Origin: [Phialemoniopsis] sp. UDSM-2020
Taxonomy: Eukaryota; Ascomycota; Sordariomycetes; Thyridiales; Thyridiaceae
Assembly (NCBI GenBank): GCA_018873225.1
Contig: JAEILZ010000009.1
Coordinates: 1,107,501 to 1,171,500, forward strand
Direction of reading: 5' to 3'
Length of the DNA stretch: 64,000 nucleotides
Shown: piece after piece, positions 11,581 to 24,597 of the stretch
How the letters are laid out: each line of letters starts with the position of its first letter
How positions within the stretch are numbered: position 1 is the first letter of the stretch
The notes under the pieces: model-generated
The model's database searches: none
What the model was told of the DNA's origin: nothing
The model's input: only the letters and a program-made list of their open reading frames with translations
Program-made: the position numbers and the translations under genes

Positions 11581-13181
11581 GGATATCTGCTTTCGCACAA
11601 GGGCAACAAGATAAAAAGACAGGGGCGATGGAGATTAGATCAGATGTATGCTGCATGCATGATCTGCAAAGGCTCACGAGACGACGGGTCGAGGCATAGA
11701 TAGTGCTCAGAGCAACACAACGGAAAGGCTGAAATGGCCAAGATGCATGCAAGCGAAAGAGAGACAGCAAGTCGATTGACGAGGGCACGCGACAGTTGGT
11801 CCTGCTCTTCTTCATTTCCAAAAGCACACCATCACCCGTGCCCTCCCCCAGTCGTTGCCCGTTTCAAACGGCAGCTTTTGGCCGTCTAATTGATTAGGCT
11901 TAAGCCAGACCAGACATGGCGCCTTGGCACAAGACCAAAAGCGGCCAAGGACGATGAACAATGATGATCGAGCATTCGAGATTCGAGCCGAGATTCTTGA
12001 GATACGGGGAACAATGTTCTTATGATTACAGGTACCTAGCTGAGCCGCATCATCTACCTAGATTAGTCTTCAGCCGACATATGCATGTCGTAATATCTGA
12101 CAGAATACATCAAGAGCTCGACCGGTTGAGCCTGTCACTTGTGAGGGTTATGAGCTAGATAAAAATTTCAGCACCCGTTTCAAGTATCGTCTGTCCAGAA
12201 AGTGGTGGAGGAGATCTATGAATGGTGCGTTATTTTGTTCCTTGCACCTCTGTGTTTCCCGCTTCTGATGCCAATCTAGCTGGGGAATCCCTGTAAGTCC
12301 CACCTAAAACGCGTGCCCTTTATTTTTCGGACCGCCCATTCTGTCAAATTTTACTTCAACCTCAATCCAACTGGATTTGGACGCAGCTTGGTGTGACTGC
12401 ACTGCACACCACGATTACCGGCTCAGAGAATCGCTCGCACAATCATTCATGACACACAGCCAGGCTGGCTCATCACGTCCTTACCCCCAACTCGAGTTGT
12501 AGGTAGACAGGTCAAGCTTCCCGCCATCGGTGTGTCGGTTATCATCTGAAATGGGCAAGCCTGTCAATGGTAAGATGGTCTCGCGCCAAGAAGACATCTC
12601 TCCTTATGTACAATTATCTTCTTATTATCCGTCTTCTGCCATATCTCGGCCAGTCGCTTGCCTCAACGGCCGGTCTTGAGTTTGCGGATGCCCGTTCTCC
12701 TTGATGGGAGCGTGTGTATTAGACAAGATTGACCTTGCAATGTTTTTTGAGTACGGACCCTTCTCACTTCTCGCATGGAGGCTTTCGTAATTTATCTGTT
12801 GCCACATCTTTTCAAGCCTTGTCAAGGAAAACAGTCTTTATTACTCAACATCCTCCCCTATGAAAATATCATTTCGCAAAGCTCTTTGCATAGCTAGGCG
12901 GCTTGGCCATTGCACCATGAGTAACTACCTAGGTAACCACTCTGAGTGCTTTGAAAAGCAGCGATCCTGATCCTACGCCTTTTTGTTTCCTCAGAGTCAT
13001 TCCGACCCTTCCTGACAACCTAAGAATAAGCCTTCCAAAAGGCACAAATACAACCAACTCCATCCCCGTTCATGCTTGAATGGCTAGATTACCATTCATT
13101 TGCTTGTTTTCGATATTTCAGGCACTCTCCCGGCCTACATGTAGACTGCTCGCAGGCACTTGGTAGCCTCATCACGTCTCC
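11581..13181. other. Upstream region of the CAS1 homologue, gene-free
   Basis: About 1.6 kb. Only short open frames with no motif. It contains the promoter of the CAS1-type gene and the 3' end of the next minus-strand gene. Confidence 0.5.
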
Positions 13182-14268
13182 TTACTCCTTTGACGGCATT
13201 AGTTAGTCTTGCAAGATTTCCTATAGCAGCAATGAGGGTTCAATGCACTCACCTCTCGTGGCAAAAGAACCTTTGACGACAAAAGGGCTTCGAGATGAGC
13301 CTTGTCCTCGTGGGTTCGTGGCATACCCTGCTTGATACTGATGTAGGTAGCCTTGATCGACTTGAGACCACGAAGCTCAAGGAGCTCATCGATGCCCCTG
13401 GCATCAGTCAGACGGCTGTACCGTGCCTGGGAGCCAAAGTATTGGTTCATCATATCCTGACGATCCGTCAAGTACATCGTGGTCGTCTTCGAGATGATGA
13501 GGGTGAGGTTCTCCAATTTGAGACAATCACCCAGGGTCTTGAAAGCCTCGTCTGCCACCTCACCGCGCCAGTATACCTGAACAGACTGGAGCATCTGCTT
13601 CAAAATCTGGTTCGAGTTCAGGTACTGTTGCATCTCGCAAACACAGCCGAAAAAAATCGTTTGTTGTCCGTAGAAAAGGCTCAAGAACTCCTCCTTGACA
13701 ATCTTAGAGGTGCGCGCTAGGCTCAAGTAGTTCTTGTTGTTGTTGGTGTACCAGGATTTTGGGAGATGGAGCTTGGGGCAGTAGCAGTTCCCCTTCTTCT
13801 CCCTGGGAATGACTACCGCCTTGGGCGTGACCATTCCACGCAAGTAGTGCTTGTAGATGATGCTTCGGATCTCGCGAGGGAACTTCATGAAGGACAAGCT
13901 CTGAGGCGGGGGAGGTCGATCTGCCAAAAGAGGATAGTTGTGTTAGCTGCGAGAATGAAACGTGAAATCATGCAATATTGTCGCTCACCTGCAATCGCCA
14001 AGATCTCTGTGCAGTTCTTGATCAGGGCGACACAATCTTGCATCTCCTGCGGCTTCTTCTCGATAACACTCGCACACGTGGCGATACAGTCTGTGACATC
14101 CTTCCTGCTGCTTGCAGACAGTCGCACCATTCTACCAAGCTCGAACTCGTCCAAGGAACCCATGTGGTACTGGTCAAGCGCCCTCAACAGAGTCACCGCT
14201 CCCTTTGAGATACCATATCGCTTGTGCAGCGCCTTCGTCTGCTGGACATAGAAGGATTTCGAAGACAT
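13182..14268 (-). CDS. 2EXR/F-box-like protein of unknown function
   Basis: Exons are complement(13989-14268) and complement(13253-13920), joined by a 68-bp intron (GTGAGC..GCAG) that splits an Asp codon. The segment FMKFPREIRSIIYKHYL just after the junction is typical of the 2EXR/F-box-like modules common in filamentous fungi, which are mostly uncharacterised. The preceding 93 residues have a helical N-terminal region without known signature; the remainder has scattered hydrophobic repeats. A third intron is likely at the end: GTGAGT at 13252, a CTAAC branch and CAAAG ending at 13188, after which the last exon would be GAG-TAA only (13182-13187), giving 317 residues. If this intron is retained, the frame instead ends at 13199 after 16 further residues. 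There is no signal peptide. Function cannot be assigned; a substrate-recruiting role is only a possibility. Confidence 0.72.
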
Positions 14269-15228
14269 GATGAGTGTTGTCGGAGGTAGGGATTCGGGTT
14301 GCGGGGAGATATTCGGAAACTCTGCTGCTCTGAAGCAGAGCTTTTTCCAAAATCGGATTCTTCCCTTTCGGCCTGAAAGAATACCGAATGGAGATGCGGT
14401 TCGTGATGCGGTCGTAGGGTGGACGTCCAGTAGGCGTCCCTGGCAGGTAAAGCCAAGAAAATGAGAACGAAGAAGAGAATATTGGATCTCTTGGAATGAC
14501 CGAGGTTCTAGAGACCCTTAGAGGTTGTTGTTCCCCTGGGTCGAGGAAGTTGGGTGATGAATTCGCGTGGCAGGTGGGGGGAACGCGTTGAGGTGAGGAA
14601 GGTGCAGGTGAGAGGAAGGTGAACGAATGAAAGCGGTACTCACGACCTCCTCTGGTGAATGTTTAGGTTTCTCTTTCGATCTCATTGACAGGTTTGCCTG
14701 GTAGATAGTAAATGGCCTACCCACTGGGCTCACCAAGCGGGTGCAGCGCTGTGATATATAGGCGGAACCAGATGAATGCCATTGAATGCTTCATCCCCGC
14801 CGAACCATGACGAGCAGAGAGTCGTGGACTCCTTCGACCTAAATTTGTTGCTTCAGAAAACAGGTCGGTTTGATTTCATTCACTGAACTTGAGATGTAAT
14901 GACTTACTTGTGCAGTCTCTCCCATTCTGTAAGACACAGCTGTAAATCTAACCCAAAGGACTGGCCAGTTTTTGGAAGGTTTCATCCTGCATGGAGCAAA
15001 GTTTCAATAATCAAAGGGTTCTTAGTTGTTTACTTGTCATTATATCTATTCTTGAGTTGACTCGGAGCTCTTATGGCCTTGAGCCTCTATCTAAGATATG
15101 TAAGAGTCCCTAATAGACTCAAGTCTATTACACCAACGCCGACGCTATGAGCATTGAAACAAGGTCGCTCAGTATTAAAAAGAACCAAAACACAAAAACC
15201 TAACCCAATCAGATCATAAGTTGACATA
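14269..15228. other. Upstream region of the 2EXR gene
   Basis: About 0.96 kb between two minus-strand genes; AT-rich in its second half. No gene or repeat recognised. Confidence 0.5.
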
Positions 15229-16314
15229 TCAGAACTGGGAAAACAAAACCCCAACAGCCACCAACGTCAGCAGTGACCCCGACAAGCGCACACTACTCAG
15301 GGCTCCAGACGTCGTCACCACTGCAGTAGCAGTATTCTTGATACCGTTCAGTGTATTGGCGGTGTCAATGCTAGGACCCTTGTCCCAGAAGTCTACCAGC
15401 ATAAAGGTCGGGTTCCTGCCCCATTCAGCCTGGCACTTATTGACATGTGTGCCCAGCGCGCCTGTCCTGTTCAGGTCGGGGCTGTTGGTGATGTCGATGT
15501 TGCTGACGTCCGGGATCTGGATGCCGCCGCCAATGTCAAAGTAGGCAAAGTGGTTCATCAGCGGCATCATGCCGGACTGGATAGCAGAGGTCGCCGACGT
15601 CTGGCCCTTGGGCCGGTCCACTCCGCAAGTGAAGCCGCTGAGGCTGGTCACGTTGTAGGGGTTCTCAAAGACGTAGGTGAACTCGGGCAGCAAGTACGGA
15701 TAGGCCGAGTTGGCCTCAATCGAGGCGATGAAGGTGACTAGACGCTTCTTGCTATCAATCATTGTTTGTAGCGTCGGCCAGTTCGTGGTTGCTGATGTCG
15801 AAGCGGGGACGTAGCCGTAGTCAGCCATGCCGGAAGCCTCAAACACCGGGGCATAAGCCGTGGCCTCCTGGTCGTCCGAGTTGACAAGAAGGAGGGTGAC
15901 GACCTCGTTGGGGTTCTTGTCCATCCAATACTTGATGGCGGATAGCCATGATTCCAACGTTCCACCATTCAATACCGAGCAGCTAGTGTGGCAGAGCTGC
16001 AGTACACCGTTCTCCAGATGTACCTGGGCCTGGAGTAACCGCAGGCCGTTGTCCAAGGCGACTGTGGCGTTGAAGAACTGGTTTCCTGCTAGCGAGTAGT
16101 CGGTGGAGGCATCTCTCAAGAAGGCGCTATCGTGTGCTCCTAGGTGAGTGACCGAGTTGTAGGTCTTGCTGCACAGGTCGGGCGAGTTGTTGCAAGCTGT
16201 GGTATTATCTGATGCCCTTGATCCTAAACGTGTGGACTGTGGTGCTGCTGTAGCTTTCGATGCCAGGGACAGGCACGTCAGTGCCGTGAGGCATGTTGAT
16301 GCCAAGGACCGCAT
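15229..16314 (-). CDS. Secreted, probably GPI-anchored PI-PLC-like phosphodiesterase
   Basis: A single uninterrupted frame of 361 residues. Residues 1-24 are a signal peptide. The body matches the PLC-like TIM-barrel phosphodiesterase superfamily (PI-PLC X type of the bacterial and secreted-fungal group): HLGAHDSAF with His61-Asp62 and, after GLRLLQAQVH, the LCHTSC segment with His109. These are the positions expected for the two catalytic histidines, though I infer their exact pairing. A further family feature is the VTLLLVNSD strand. Several Asn-x-Ser/Thr sites suggest glycosylation. The C terminus is a Ser/Thr/Gly stretch followed by about 15 hydrophobic residues, a likely GPI signal. The substrate is unknown: GPI anchors, phosphoinositides or other phosphodiesters are possible. 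It starts at ATG 16314; no intron is needed. Confidence 0.88.
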   Translation of the reverse strand: MRSLASTCLTALTCLSLASKATAAPQSTRLGSRASDNTTACNNSPDLCSKTYNSVTHLGAHDSAFLRDASTDYSLAGNQFFNATVALDNGLRLLQAQVHLENGVLQLCHTSCSVLNGGTLESWLSAIKYWMDKNPNEVVTLLLVNSDDQEATAYAPVFEASGMADYGYVPASTSATTNWPTLQTMIDSKKRLVTFIASIEANSAYPYLLPEFTYVFENPYNVTSLSGFTCGVDRPKGQTSATSAIQSGMMPLMNHFAYFDIGGGIQIPDVSNIDITNSPDLNRTGALGTHVNKCQAEWGRNPTFMLVDFWDKGPSIDTANTLNGIKNTATAVVTTSGALSSVRLSGSLLTLVAVGVLFSQF

Positions 16315-17930
16315 GGTCGCTTTAGAAATATGTTTCTGCTGTTCGTTTGCCTCTCCAACTCAAGGTGTCGTGTGGCGTGCTAATATCTCCGAAGCCGCTT
16401 GTGTTGTGATCCTGAAAGGCACTTGTTTGATACAGGTCGGGATGGGAAATGGCGTATTTAAAAAATTACATCAATATTAAAATAAGAGATTCAAGACAAA
16501 AATGAAAGCAGGTAACAGATGGCATATATAAACAAAACATTCCTGGGGAGACAAAGGGTTCACCCGTTAAAGCGGCTGTTCACAGAGCCTCCGTCAATGT
16601 GGGTCGTCCAACGAAGCAGTCTAGACTGCGCCCCCAACTTAAGTCGCCAACCTCAGACGTCAGCACTATGAAATCAGAAGTCAAGCAAAACTCGGCAAAG
16701 GACTGGCTCCTATTTGTCGACAGGGCCAGCTCCTTCGCCCTGGCCGCCGGCGGAACATGCCTTGTTAGTGCTCCTTTGCCAGCCAGCCCCCCAGTCTTTA
16801 CAAGATGGCTTGGATGGGATCGAATCGCTTGTAATATTGATGCCGTAAAACAAGCTTGACCTGTTGACATGGCGGTGGTGATTTGGCGGCCGCGATCCAT
16901 TAAGAACGGCGGTGGCTGATAGGATCGCCGTTTCTGGGAATTGACACGGTGAATATCTACTGTGATCAACAGCCAGCTCGTAACAGAACCCGATGTTACC
17001 GCCCTGTTGCCGCAGAGACATGCAGGTCTTCTGTAACAGATCTCGAAACTAGTTCCCGGCGCTTGTCACCCAGCCAGCATTCCTCGTCATAGCGAGGACC
17101 ACGCGTCCTCACAGGTCTTACCTCCACATGGTCCGACATGCGTCGACTCGTCAGCTAAAAGGCTGAAGACGGACAAGACGGCGGGCTGGTTCTCTTCGTG
17201 CATCCTACAGGTTAGTGCTTGTCTCCCCAGCTCGCCGCATTATGCCTTGCAAGCCCGCGAGCACCAGCTTACACGCGGCCTGTTACCCACATCAATCTTT
17301 GCCCCGGCCCCTGGATGGAGCTGCAAAGGGATAAAACTGGGGCACCTTCCTGCACTGCCGACGACCAGCATTGTGGCGTTTTCTATTTTTGGGGCTTGTA
17401 GAACCAGATCAGGGCAAACCACGTCTCCCTGAGCATACTTTGTGCGGAGTAGATAGATGGCGAAAGTAAAAAAACGTGAAGAAGCTTAACAAAGATACAT
17501 CTGGGCATCGACCAAGATGCATATTGGGCAGTAGCAACAATCGAAGCCACATGCAACAGAGGATGTACTTTTGATAGGATCTCGAACCTTGAGCTTGCAC
17601 CGCCTGCAAGTTTGTATTTCAATCACGAAGCATAGAGCTCAAAATTTAATCGCAGAAAAAGACATATGGATGAATTCAAAGAGTTGCCTCCTTCTAAGAA
17701 ATGCGAATGTATTGAATCCACATCGCGCTTCTTCGGACCTCGTAACGATATCCCAGTCCACCTATGAACAGATACAAACAAGCAACGCCACCCACACAGC
17801 ACACTACCATAGGGTGCCGAATTACAGCAAGAGAAGCAATGTAATACTGTCTCAGTTCCTGCCCAAATACATGTGACGAGTTTCGCATGCCACCCAGTCG
17901 TACACTTACGCCGTTCCGTGCTTATTGTCC
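16315..17930. other. Upstream region of PLC-like gene; 3' side of SMC3
   Basis: About 1.6 kb with only short overlapping open frames and no motif. Nothing else recognised. Confidence 0.5.
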
Positions 17931-20900
17931 TCAGCGTTTCTGGCCCTCCACAAAGCTCAGCGCAGCTTCAGTTGGTACACAATCGATAGAGCTGGTCTTG
18001 TTCGTGAAGGTAACACCGTAGCATTTGTCGGCCACGTGCACAATCTCGGGTCGGAATGTAGTACAGATAAACTGTGTACCCGCCTCCTCCGAGATGGACT
18101 CCAAAAGTCCGGCAACAGCCGTACGGTATTGTGCGTCGAGGTTGGCATCGACCTCGTCAAAGACGACCATGGGACTGGGATCAGTCTGCTGGATGGCGAA
18201 GATGAGACACAGGGCGCACAGACCTGTCGCATGTGTTAGCAAGTGTTTTATCACAGTTGACATCCCAAAGTTGACAGCTCAAGTGAAGCGAGATAGACGT
18301 ACTCTTTTGTCCACCACTGAGCTGTTGCACCTTCTGCTGCTCGTCGTACTCCTTCGAGTTGAAGGACACTGAGATACCTACACCGTAGTAGTTCTCTACC
18401 GAGCCTCCGCGCTCCTCTTCATCATCGACGGGTTCGGCGCCACGGCGATCATGCCTCCGTTGGATAACGAGGCGTCCCTTGCCCGCTGGGACGAGTCGCT
18501 CGAAGATCCTGGCAAACTCCTTGGAAATCTGCTTGAACGTGCGCTCGATTGACTCATCCTTGACGCGATCTAGATGGGCCACGAGCTCCTCGATGGAGGA
18601 CTGAGACGAGTCGAGCTCCTTTCTACGCTTCAGCAGCTGCTCTTGCTGGTTGGTGAAATTGTTGTACTGCTCAAACGCCTTCTTGTTGACATGCTTGAAT
18701 TTTTTGAGAGACTCGTTGACAGTCTTGAGCCTCTTCGAGATCTGGAATCATGTGTGAGCAACGAGTCTGGCTGGGATATTCTACAGATAATGATCTTACC
18801 TTGGCAGAATCCATGTTCTGGTACTTGTCAAAAGCCTCATCAGGCAGAACACCGAGGTCACGGATGTTCTTGGCCGTCTCGGCGAGCTGTTGGGTGAGAA
18901 GGGCTTTCCGCTGTAAGCCCTTCTCCAATCTCTTTTGCTGCTTCTCGATCGCTCTTGCCAGTTCTTGCTGTTCCTGCTCTTTGTCGGCCTTGCGCGATTC
19001 CAAGCTCAAGATCTGGGTGTTTTGCTTTTCAATCTCTGACTCGGCTTTGTGGAGCTTCTGAGAGATGCCCTCCATCCTCTTCTGGATCTTCTTGAGGGCC
19101 TTTTGGGCATCGGTGTAGCTATCGTCGCCGCCTGATGACGCAGATGTCTCAAAAACTTGGCTTGTGAGCTGATCTTCCTTCAGCCTGAGATTCTGGCGTA
19201 AGTCTACTTCGATGACCCTCTTGCGACTCTCAAACTCGCTTCGCCGAGCGTTGGCGTCATTGAACTGTTTCTGTAGATCTTGAACCTGTCTGCTAAAGTC
19301 CTGTAGCTGCTCTTCTTCGTGGCCACTGAGAGCTTTCTTAAAGTCGCTGCTACGCTCAGCCTCTAGCGACCCGAGGGCAGCCGTATACTGCTTCATGTTC
19401 TCGTCGATAGTATCTCGGCGGCGGGCTGCGGCATCAAGGCGGTCGCGCTCACGCTCAAGTTGTGCCGATTTGTTCCGGTGCTCGGCCCTGAGGGGCTCGA
19501 ATCCATCATCAACCTGCCTTAGTTTCTGCTCGAGGTTGAACACCTCACCCGCTGCGTGCGTGATCTCCTGGTCCTTGATGCCAATTTGAGTCCTTATCTC
19601 CTCCGCCTGAGTGTGGAGGCGTTCGTATTCCTTACGCCACTTGTTGACAGTGCGGACTGCTTCGAGCTTCGACTTCCTAGGATCGATATAACCACCCGTC
19701 ATGGCACCTCGCTTGTTCGTCGTGTCACCCTCGACGGTAATAGCGTCGATGTTGTGACGACTTGCGTATTGGCTAGCAATCATGAGATTGGGGCAAATAA
19801 CCGTTCGGCCAAAGACATGCTGGAAAGCCTTCTCGTACAAAGGATCGTAGTTGATCTTGCTAACGACGGGGATAGCATCGTTTGCTCGGGGCAAATTGAC
19901 CTTCTTGGTGCGTAGCTGAGCCAGTGGCATGAATGTAATTCTTCCACCGTTCAGTTTGTGAAGCTCCTTCGCGAGCATGGTTCCGGTGTCGGCATTGTCA
20001 ACAACGTAGTGAAAGAGGCTGCCGCCGGCGATTTGCTCGACAGGGACACGATAAGCTTCGCTCACTTCCATGAGCTCGGCGAGGGTGCCGTATGCTCCAG
20101 GAATGTCCCTCTCCTCCTTGAGTCTACGGATGGTAGCGAGACCGCGAGCAGTCGCGTGGTCCATCGCATGTCGCGACATGTCGCGCTCGGCCTTGTCGCG
20201 CTCTTGGCGCGCATTCGAGGAAATCTGGTCGAGCATGTCATCCTCTCGGCGCAATACTCTCCTTTCTTCCTGAAGCTTTTCCAGGCGATCCTGCGCTTCG
20301 GACAGCTGGTCGCGCAGAGCCCCACGGTCTGAGCCGTAGCCCTCGAGGCTCTGTCGCAAATTGGCGATCTCGGTTTCCAATGCCTGAATCAGCTTGCTGA
20401 GCTCGATGACATCCTCCTCGGCGGACATCAGGTTGGCCTTCTGTGCGCTGAGGTTCATGTTGATATCCTCAATCTCTCTCCCCAGCCATTCATCCCGCTG
20501 GGCCTTGTTCTTGAACTGCGAGCCGCGAGTTTGCTTATTGAGAAGCCGCAGACGGCCGGCTTCAGCAAGATCGAGAGCCTGCTTGATCTTCTGTTCCTTC
20601 TCCCTGCGCGCCTTGAACTCGGGCTCAATTTGACGAAGCTGGTTTTCCTTGTCTGAGATCTCGGCCCGCACGGCAGCTAATTCTGCATCATGTTGTTGCC
20701 GAGCCTGATCCCGGGCAGATTGACTATCCGCAAGACTCTTTACCTTCAACTCAGCCTTGGCCTTGGCGCGTGCGGTCTCACGGCGGTCGTCCTCGAGTTG
20801 CTGTCGCTCTAGACTGAGAAGCTCCAGTGACTGCTGCAACTCGTGCAGTTTGTGCTCCATCTGTGAGAGGGCCTGTTCACCCTCCATGAAGAGTTTCTGG

Positions 20901-21726
20901 TTCTCACTGTCGCTGGCCCCTTGCCGGGAATCCTCAATCTCGGCCAAAGCATCCTGGAAGGCTACTTGCTGCTGGTTGTAGTACGCGTACTCCAGACATC
21001 GGCGCTCTCTATCTTTCTCTTGGAAGCCGCGCAGCTCTTCCTTCTCCTCCTCAAGCTCGCTCATGCGACTCTTGATGTAATCAAGAAGCTCGTCAATCTT
21101 GCCACGCTTACTGTTCGTCTCGGCCATGATCTTGAGTGACTCGGCTCTCCGGTTTTCGTAGCTCTCTGTTCCGGCAACCTCCTTCAAAAGCTTGAGCCGA
21201 TCCGACTCCTTCATGTTTGTCAACGCTGTGACACGTCCCTGAGGCACGATGTAGTATGAGTTCTTCAACGAGAAGCCGGCAGTGTCGAGCATGCTGTTGA
21301 TGTCGGATCGCGTCATGACTTTCTTGTCGACAGAGTATTCGTCGCGCTTCAAGCCGATGGTACGTCGCAGGGACACCTCCTTGCCTCGATCTGTAAAGCG
21401 TCCATCGCTGTTGTCAAAGATGATCTCGACGTATGCTGACATGACTGCAGATCCGGAACCTTCGTGAAGAAGACTTTGTCGCTCCTCGCGGCTCAGCTGA
21501 GTGTATGCATCGCCAAGAACGAATCGAATCGCCGCGAAGAAGTTGCTTTTACCGGAGCCGTTGCGACCGACAATGACATTGACTCCCGGTGAGAAAGGCT
21601 CCATGACCGTCTGGTCCTTGTAGCTGTTTGCGCGTCAATTTTGAGCTCATGTTGGGGGAGAGCGCATTTTGCGCGCGCGCGCGCATACCTCTTAAAGCCC
21701 TGAATAATGAGCTGTTTGATGTACAT
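17931..21726 (-). CDS. SMC3: Cohesin subunit SMC3
   Basis: Structural maintenance of chromosomes 3, which pairs with Smc1 and Scc1 to form the cohesin ring for sister-chromatid cohesion and loop formation. Exons are complement(21689-21726), complement(18800-21623), complement(18303-18741) and complement(17931-18223); introns are 65, 58 and 79 bp. All junctions keep frame and rebuild conserved sequence (GFKSYKDQ, AKISKRL, GGQKSLCALC). The product is 1,197 residues. Walker A GRNGSGKS is at 32-39; the SVDKK lysines are at 113-114, the positions acetylated by Eco1 in other species; long coiled coils flank a hinge near 500-680; the signature LSGGQK is at 1095-1100; and Walker B is VVFDEVD with D1123-E1124. 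The first coding exon is only 38 nt, and its intron contains a (GC)7 run. It is divergent from MOT1. Identification is very secure. Confidence 0.97.
21671..21684. repeat. (GC)7 dinucleotide run in SMC3 intron 1
   Basis: Uninterrupted GC alternation close to the 5' splice site of the first SMC3 intron (donor at 21688-21687). Confidence 0.9.
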
Positions 21727-24597
21727 GATGGCGGCGAGTGCTGCCTACGGGCAGCTCGGCTATCGTATTTGTAGAATCGGATGACCGAGAACGAGGACTG
21801 ACGAAGCCACAGTCGCGGGCCTGTGTTGGATCAGCAGGCGAGATGCTATTGTCGTGCTTGTCACGTCGATAAATTGAGGGGAGATGGACGCGTCCATCGC
21901 GGTTGGATTTGGCGAAGCGGGACACCGCAGGCACTGACGCACAGACCACAATGCGACCATCTGCGCTCCCGCAAAGCCGCTGTCAGCAATCAAATTGGCT
22001 GATTGACAAAATTGGCCCGAGCGTCCAGACTCTACGTACATCAATCAATGATTTGATCAATGTCGTCCTGCCACGGAGAAACGAAACTACCGACATCCGC
22101 AGGACCCCAGCCATTGAAGCACTTGAGTTCAATCAATACGTGCTGCACTGCAATTCTCATTCTGTCGGTCAAATTAAAGCTGTGCGTTTCAGAATTGCTG
22201 GATTGTGCTGGATGCGAATCTATGGCGAAATGGATTGTTTGATTGACCGCAGGTGTTCAGGGCCTCATGTTGGTTGTGTACATCTTCTGTCTGGTAATCT
22301 CAAATTTTAGACTCCTCCGCAGGTACCGAATCTCAAGCTCAAGTGTATTCTGATAAGCAACTTGGCGAGACACTACGGGCAGGGGAGGTATTACTTATTA
22401 CCACCAACCACCAACTTCATCACAAACATGAGCTCACGACCAATGATTGTAGAAAAACCAATCATATCAACATTGAGGCTGTTGTTGTATGGCGAGATGT
22501 TATTTCGAATAAACAGCTCTAGTAACGGGACCAAATCGGACGTGTACCTGAGATGCCGCAGATCTGGCTGAGTACTAGCGCCCCAAATATCTGGCTGAGA
22601 ATGATGATCTGCAGAGGACAGCGATGCGCCATATCTCTATCGTAATCAATGACTCGACCGTCCTACTTTCTATATGAAAGATGAAACGTGAGAAGATATC
22701 GCAAGATACCTTGCAGCTAGAAGTTGCGATGCTTCCTACACGTAGGACGCACATACGCTTTATCGGGAACATCGAGAGGCGCTCTAGAATTGTCCCTGCC
22801 ATGATTCACTAATCGTGCAGTGCCTTTGGAACACAGGGAACGATCAAAAAAATGATGGAGAAGGGGCAGAGCTCTACACTATGGCACGTTGCTAGCATGG
22901 ATAGTACATCTGCCAACTTTTAGAGATGTTGTAGATGACGAGGATTGGCATTGTGGCATTGTCTGTCTGGTTGAAGTAAGGGCGGAAGTGCGTGGTAGAT
23001 GGGAAGTACGCTTAAATCCCGAGACGGGGCGTTCGTTACATGTAATGTCATCTTCGTTTTCTCGGGATAGCCAAGTAATTGTTGTTTCGTGTACGATACC
23101 CCGGACTTTCTTTTTCGTGTCTGGGTCAACTGGCTGTGCCACATGAATTTAAAAAAAAGGCAATGGTGGAGGGAGCCTGATATGCAATGCCGTTGACCAA
23201 TCCGCTGCAGCCTGTTGTATCATTTCTTTTCTTACCTATTAAGGATGTCATCCATCAAGGCCCAAATCTAGACTCTGGTGCTCTGTACCTGTCAGAGTGT
23301 CAGAAGAAAAAGCGGAAGCCTGGTGGGAGGCGGGAAAGCAGGGCGTGTCGGGATGGACGGTAAGATGAGGGAGAGGAGAAAGAGGGTTTGACCTCATGAG
23401 GAAAGCTTTTTGGATTAGCTGGGCTGTGAGTGGAAGACCTTTTGGACTTGAAGCTTGGGGTCGGTCTGATAGCACGCACTTGAGGGAGCGCGAGTAGCCA
23501 CCAGGGCGTCAGAGAGTGGGGCCAGCTATTGCGGAAAATGGCGCTAAGGGAGCTAAGCGAAAGCTGGTGCGTGAGGAAAGTGCGGTTGGCCCTGGACCTT
23601 GCTTGGTTTGGGAGATGGCCTGGAAACGTGTATAAAAATACAGGACACTCATATAGAATGCCGGGCCTGCCCTCCACCCGATTCCCCCAAACGACCAAGG
23701 AACCAGTCGTCGTCGCCTTGCCTTGCCTTGTCTTTGGTCGTGTCTGCCCACTTATTCAGGCAGAGCGTCGCGCACCACCACCACTCACCATTCACCAAAT
23801 TCACCAGCCAGCCACACACCTACTTGGGAGCGCGCGTGCACTGGCCACCACCTCCCACTACCACTACCACACTACCGACACCAATTGATTGGACCTGCCC
23901 TTTTTTTGCAGTGCGACACGCGTGGTGATGCTCCATTAACCAATTTGAAGCTATTCCCACCTCTGGACCTCTGTAAGTGTGCTTTCTGCCATTTCCCCTT
24001 CTCACTTGTTGCAACAACACTGCCACTCTCTCTGGACCCTCACAATTCATCCACACTTCCTCTGCCACTCGCCACATATTCATTTGCACACGCATCATCT
24101 TCATGTCGCCAGCCTCGACCATCATTTGCCAAACCTGCTGCAAATTATGTTCCTGGGTTGTGTAGCTTGAAACCCAGTGCTTGAGACCGACTTTAAAAAA
24201 AGTGCTAGAAACTTGACCTGCTAGGAGCTGGCCTCAAAAATTCTGGTCGCGTATTTCCAGTCGCGTTCTCAATGTGATCTAGAGCAGTGCCCAGTAAACA
24301 CGCCTGGTGATTTTCATCATTTGGTGTCTAGGCTTGTTTGTAAAAACAACATCCTCGTCACTTTTCCACCCTCAGTCACTACCACACCAGACCACAACAC
24401 AACACAACACACTACAACATATTTCATGAGCGTCACCATCGCTACTGTGTGCTGGCAACCACTGTGGCTCTCAAACCTTCCTTCTGCCAAGCGCATCGCA
24501 CTCTCATGCGCTCACATTCTCGTCATTGGCTAATTGCAGAGAACTTCTAGAATCGCAATATTCTGCCGTCTCGAATATTTCTTGACATGAAGAAAAC
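21727..24597. promoter_or_regulatory. Divergent upstream region of SMC3 and MOT1
   Basis: About 2.9 kb separating two divergently transcribed nuclear genes. No convincing coding frame; a minus-strand 87-codon frame at 22879-23142 has no motif. The last 900 bases before MOT1 are rich in CACC/CT, typical of a long leader. A possible leader intron starts at GTAAGT 23973 and could end at the TTGCAG at 24539, but this rests on splice signals only. Confidence 0.5.
21883..21898. promoter_or_regulatory. Perfect 16-bp palindrome containing an MluI cell-cycle box
   Basis: GATGGACGCGTCCATC is self-complementary and centred on ACGCGT, the core bound by MBF-type factors. It lies 157 bp above the SMC3 start codon. 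That it is used by MBF is inference. Confidence 0.55.

Noticed and set aside
22879..23142. 87-codon minus-strand frame in the SMC3/MOT1 spacer
   Set aside because: Short, with an equally open frame on the opposite strand and nothing recognisable.
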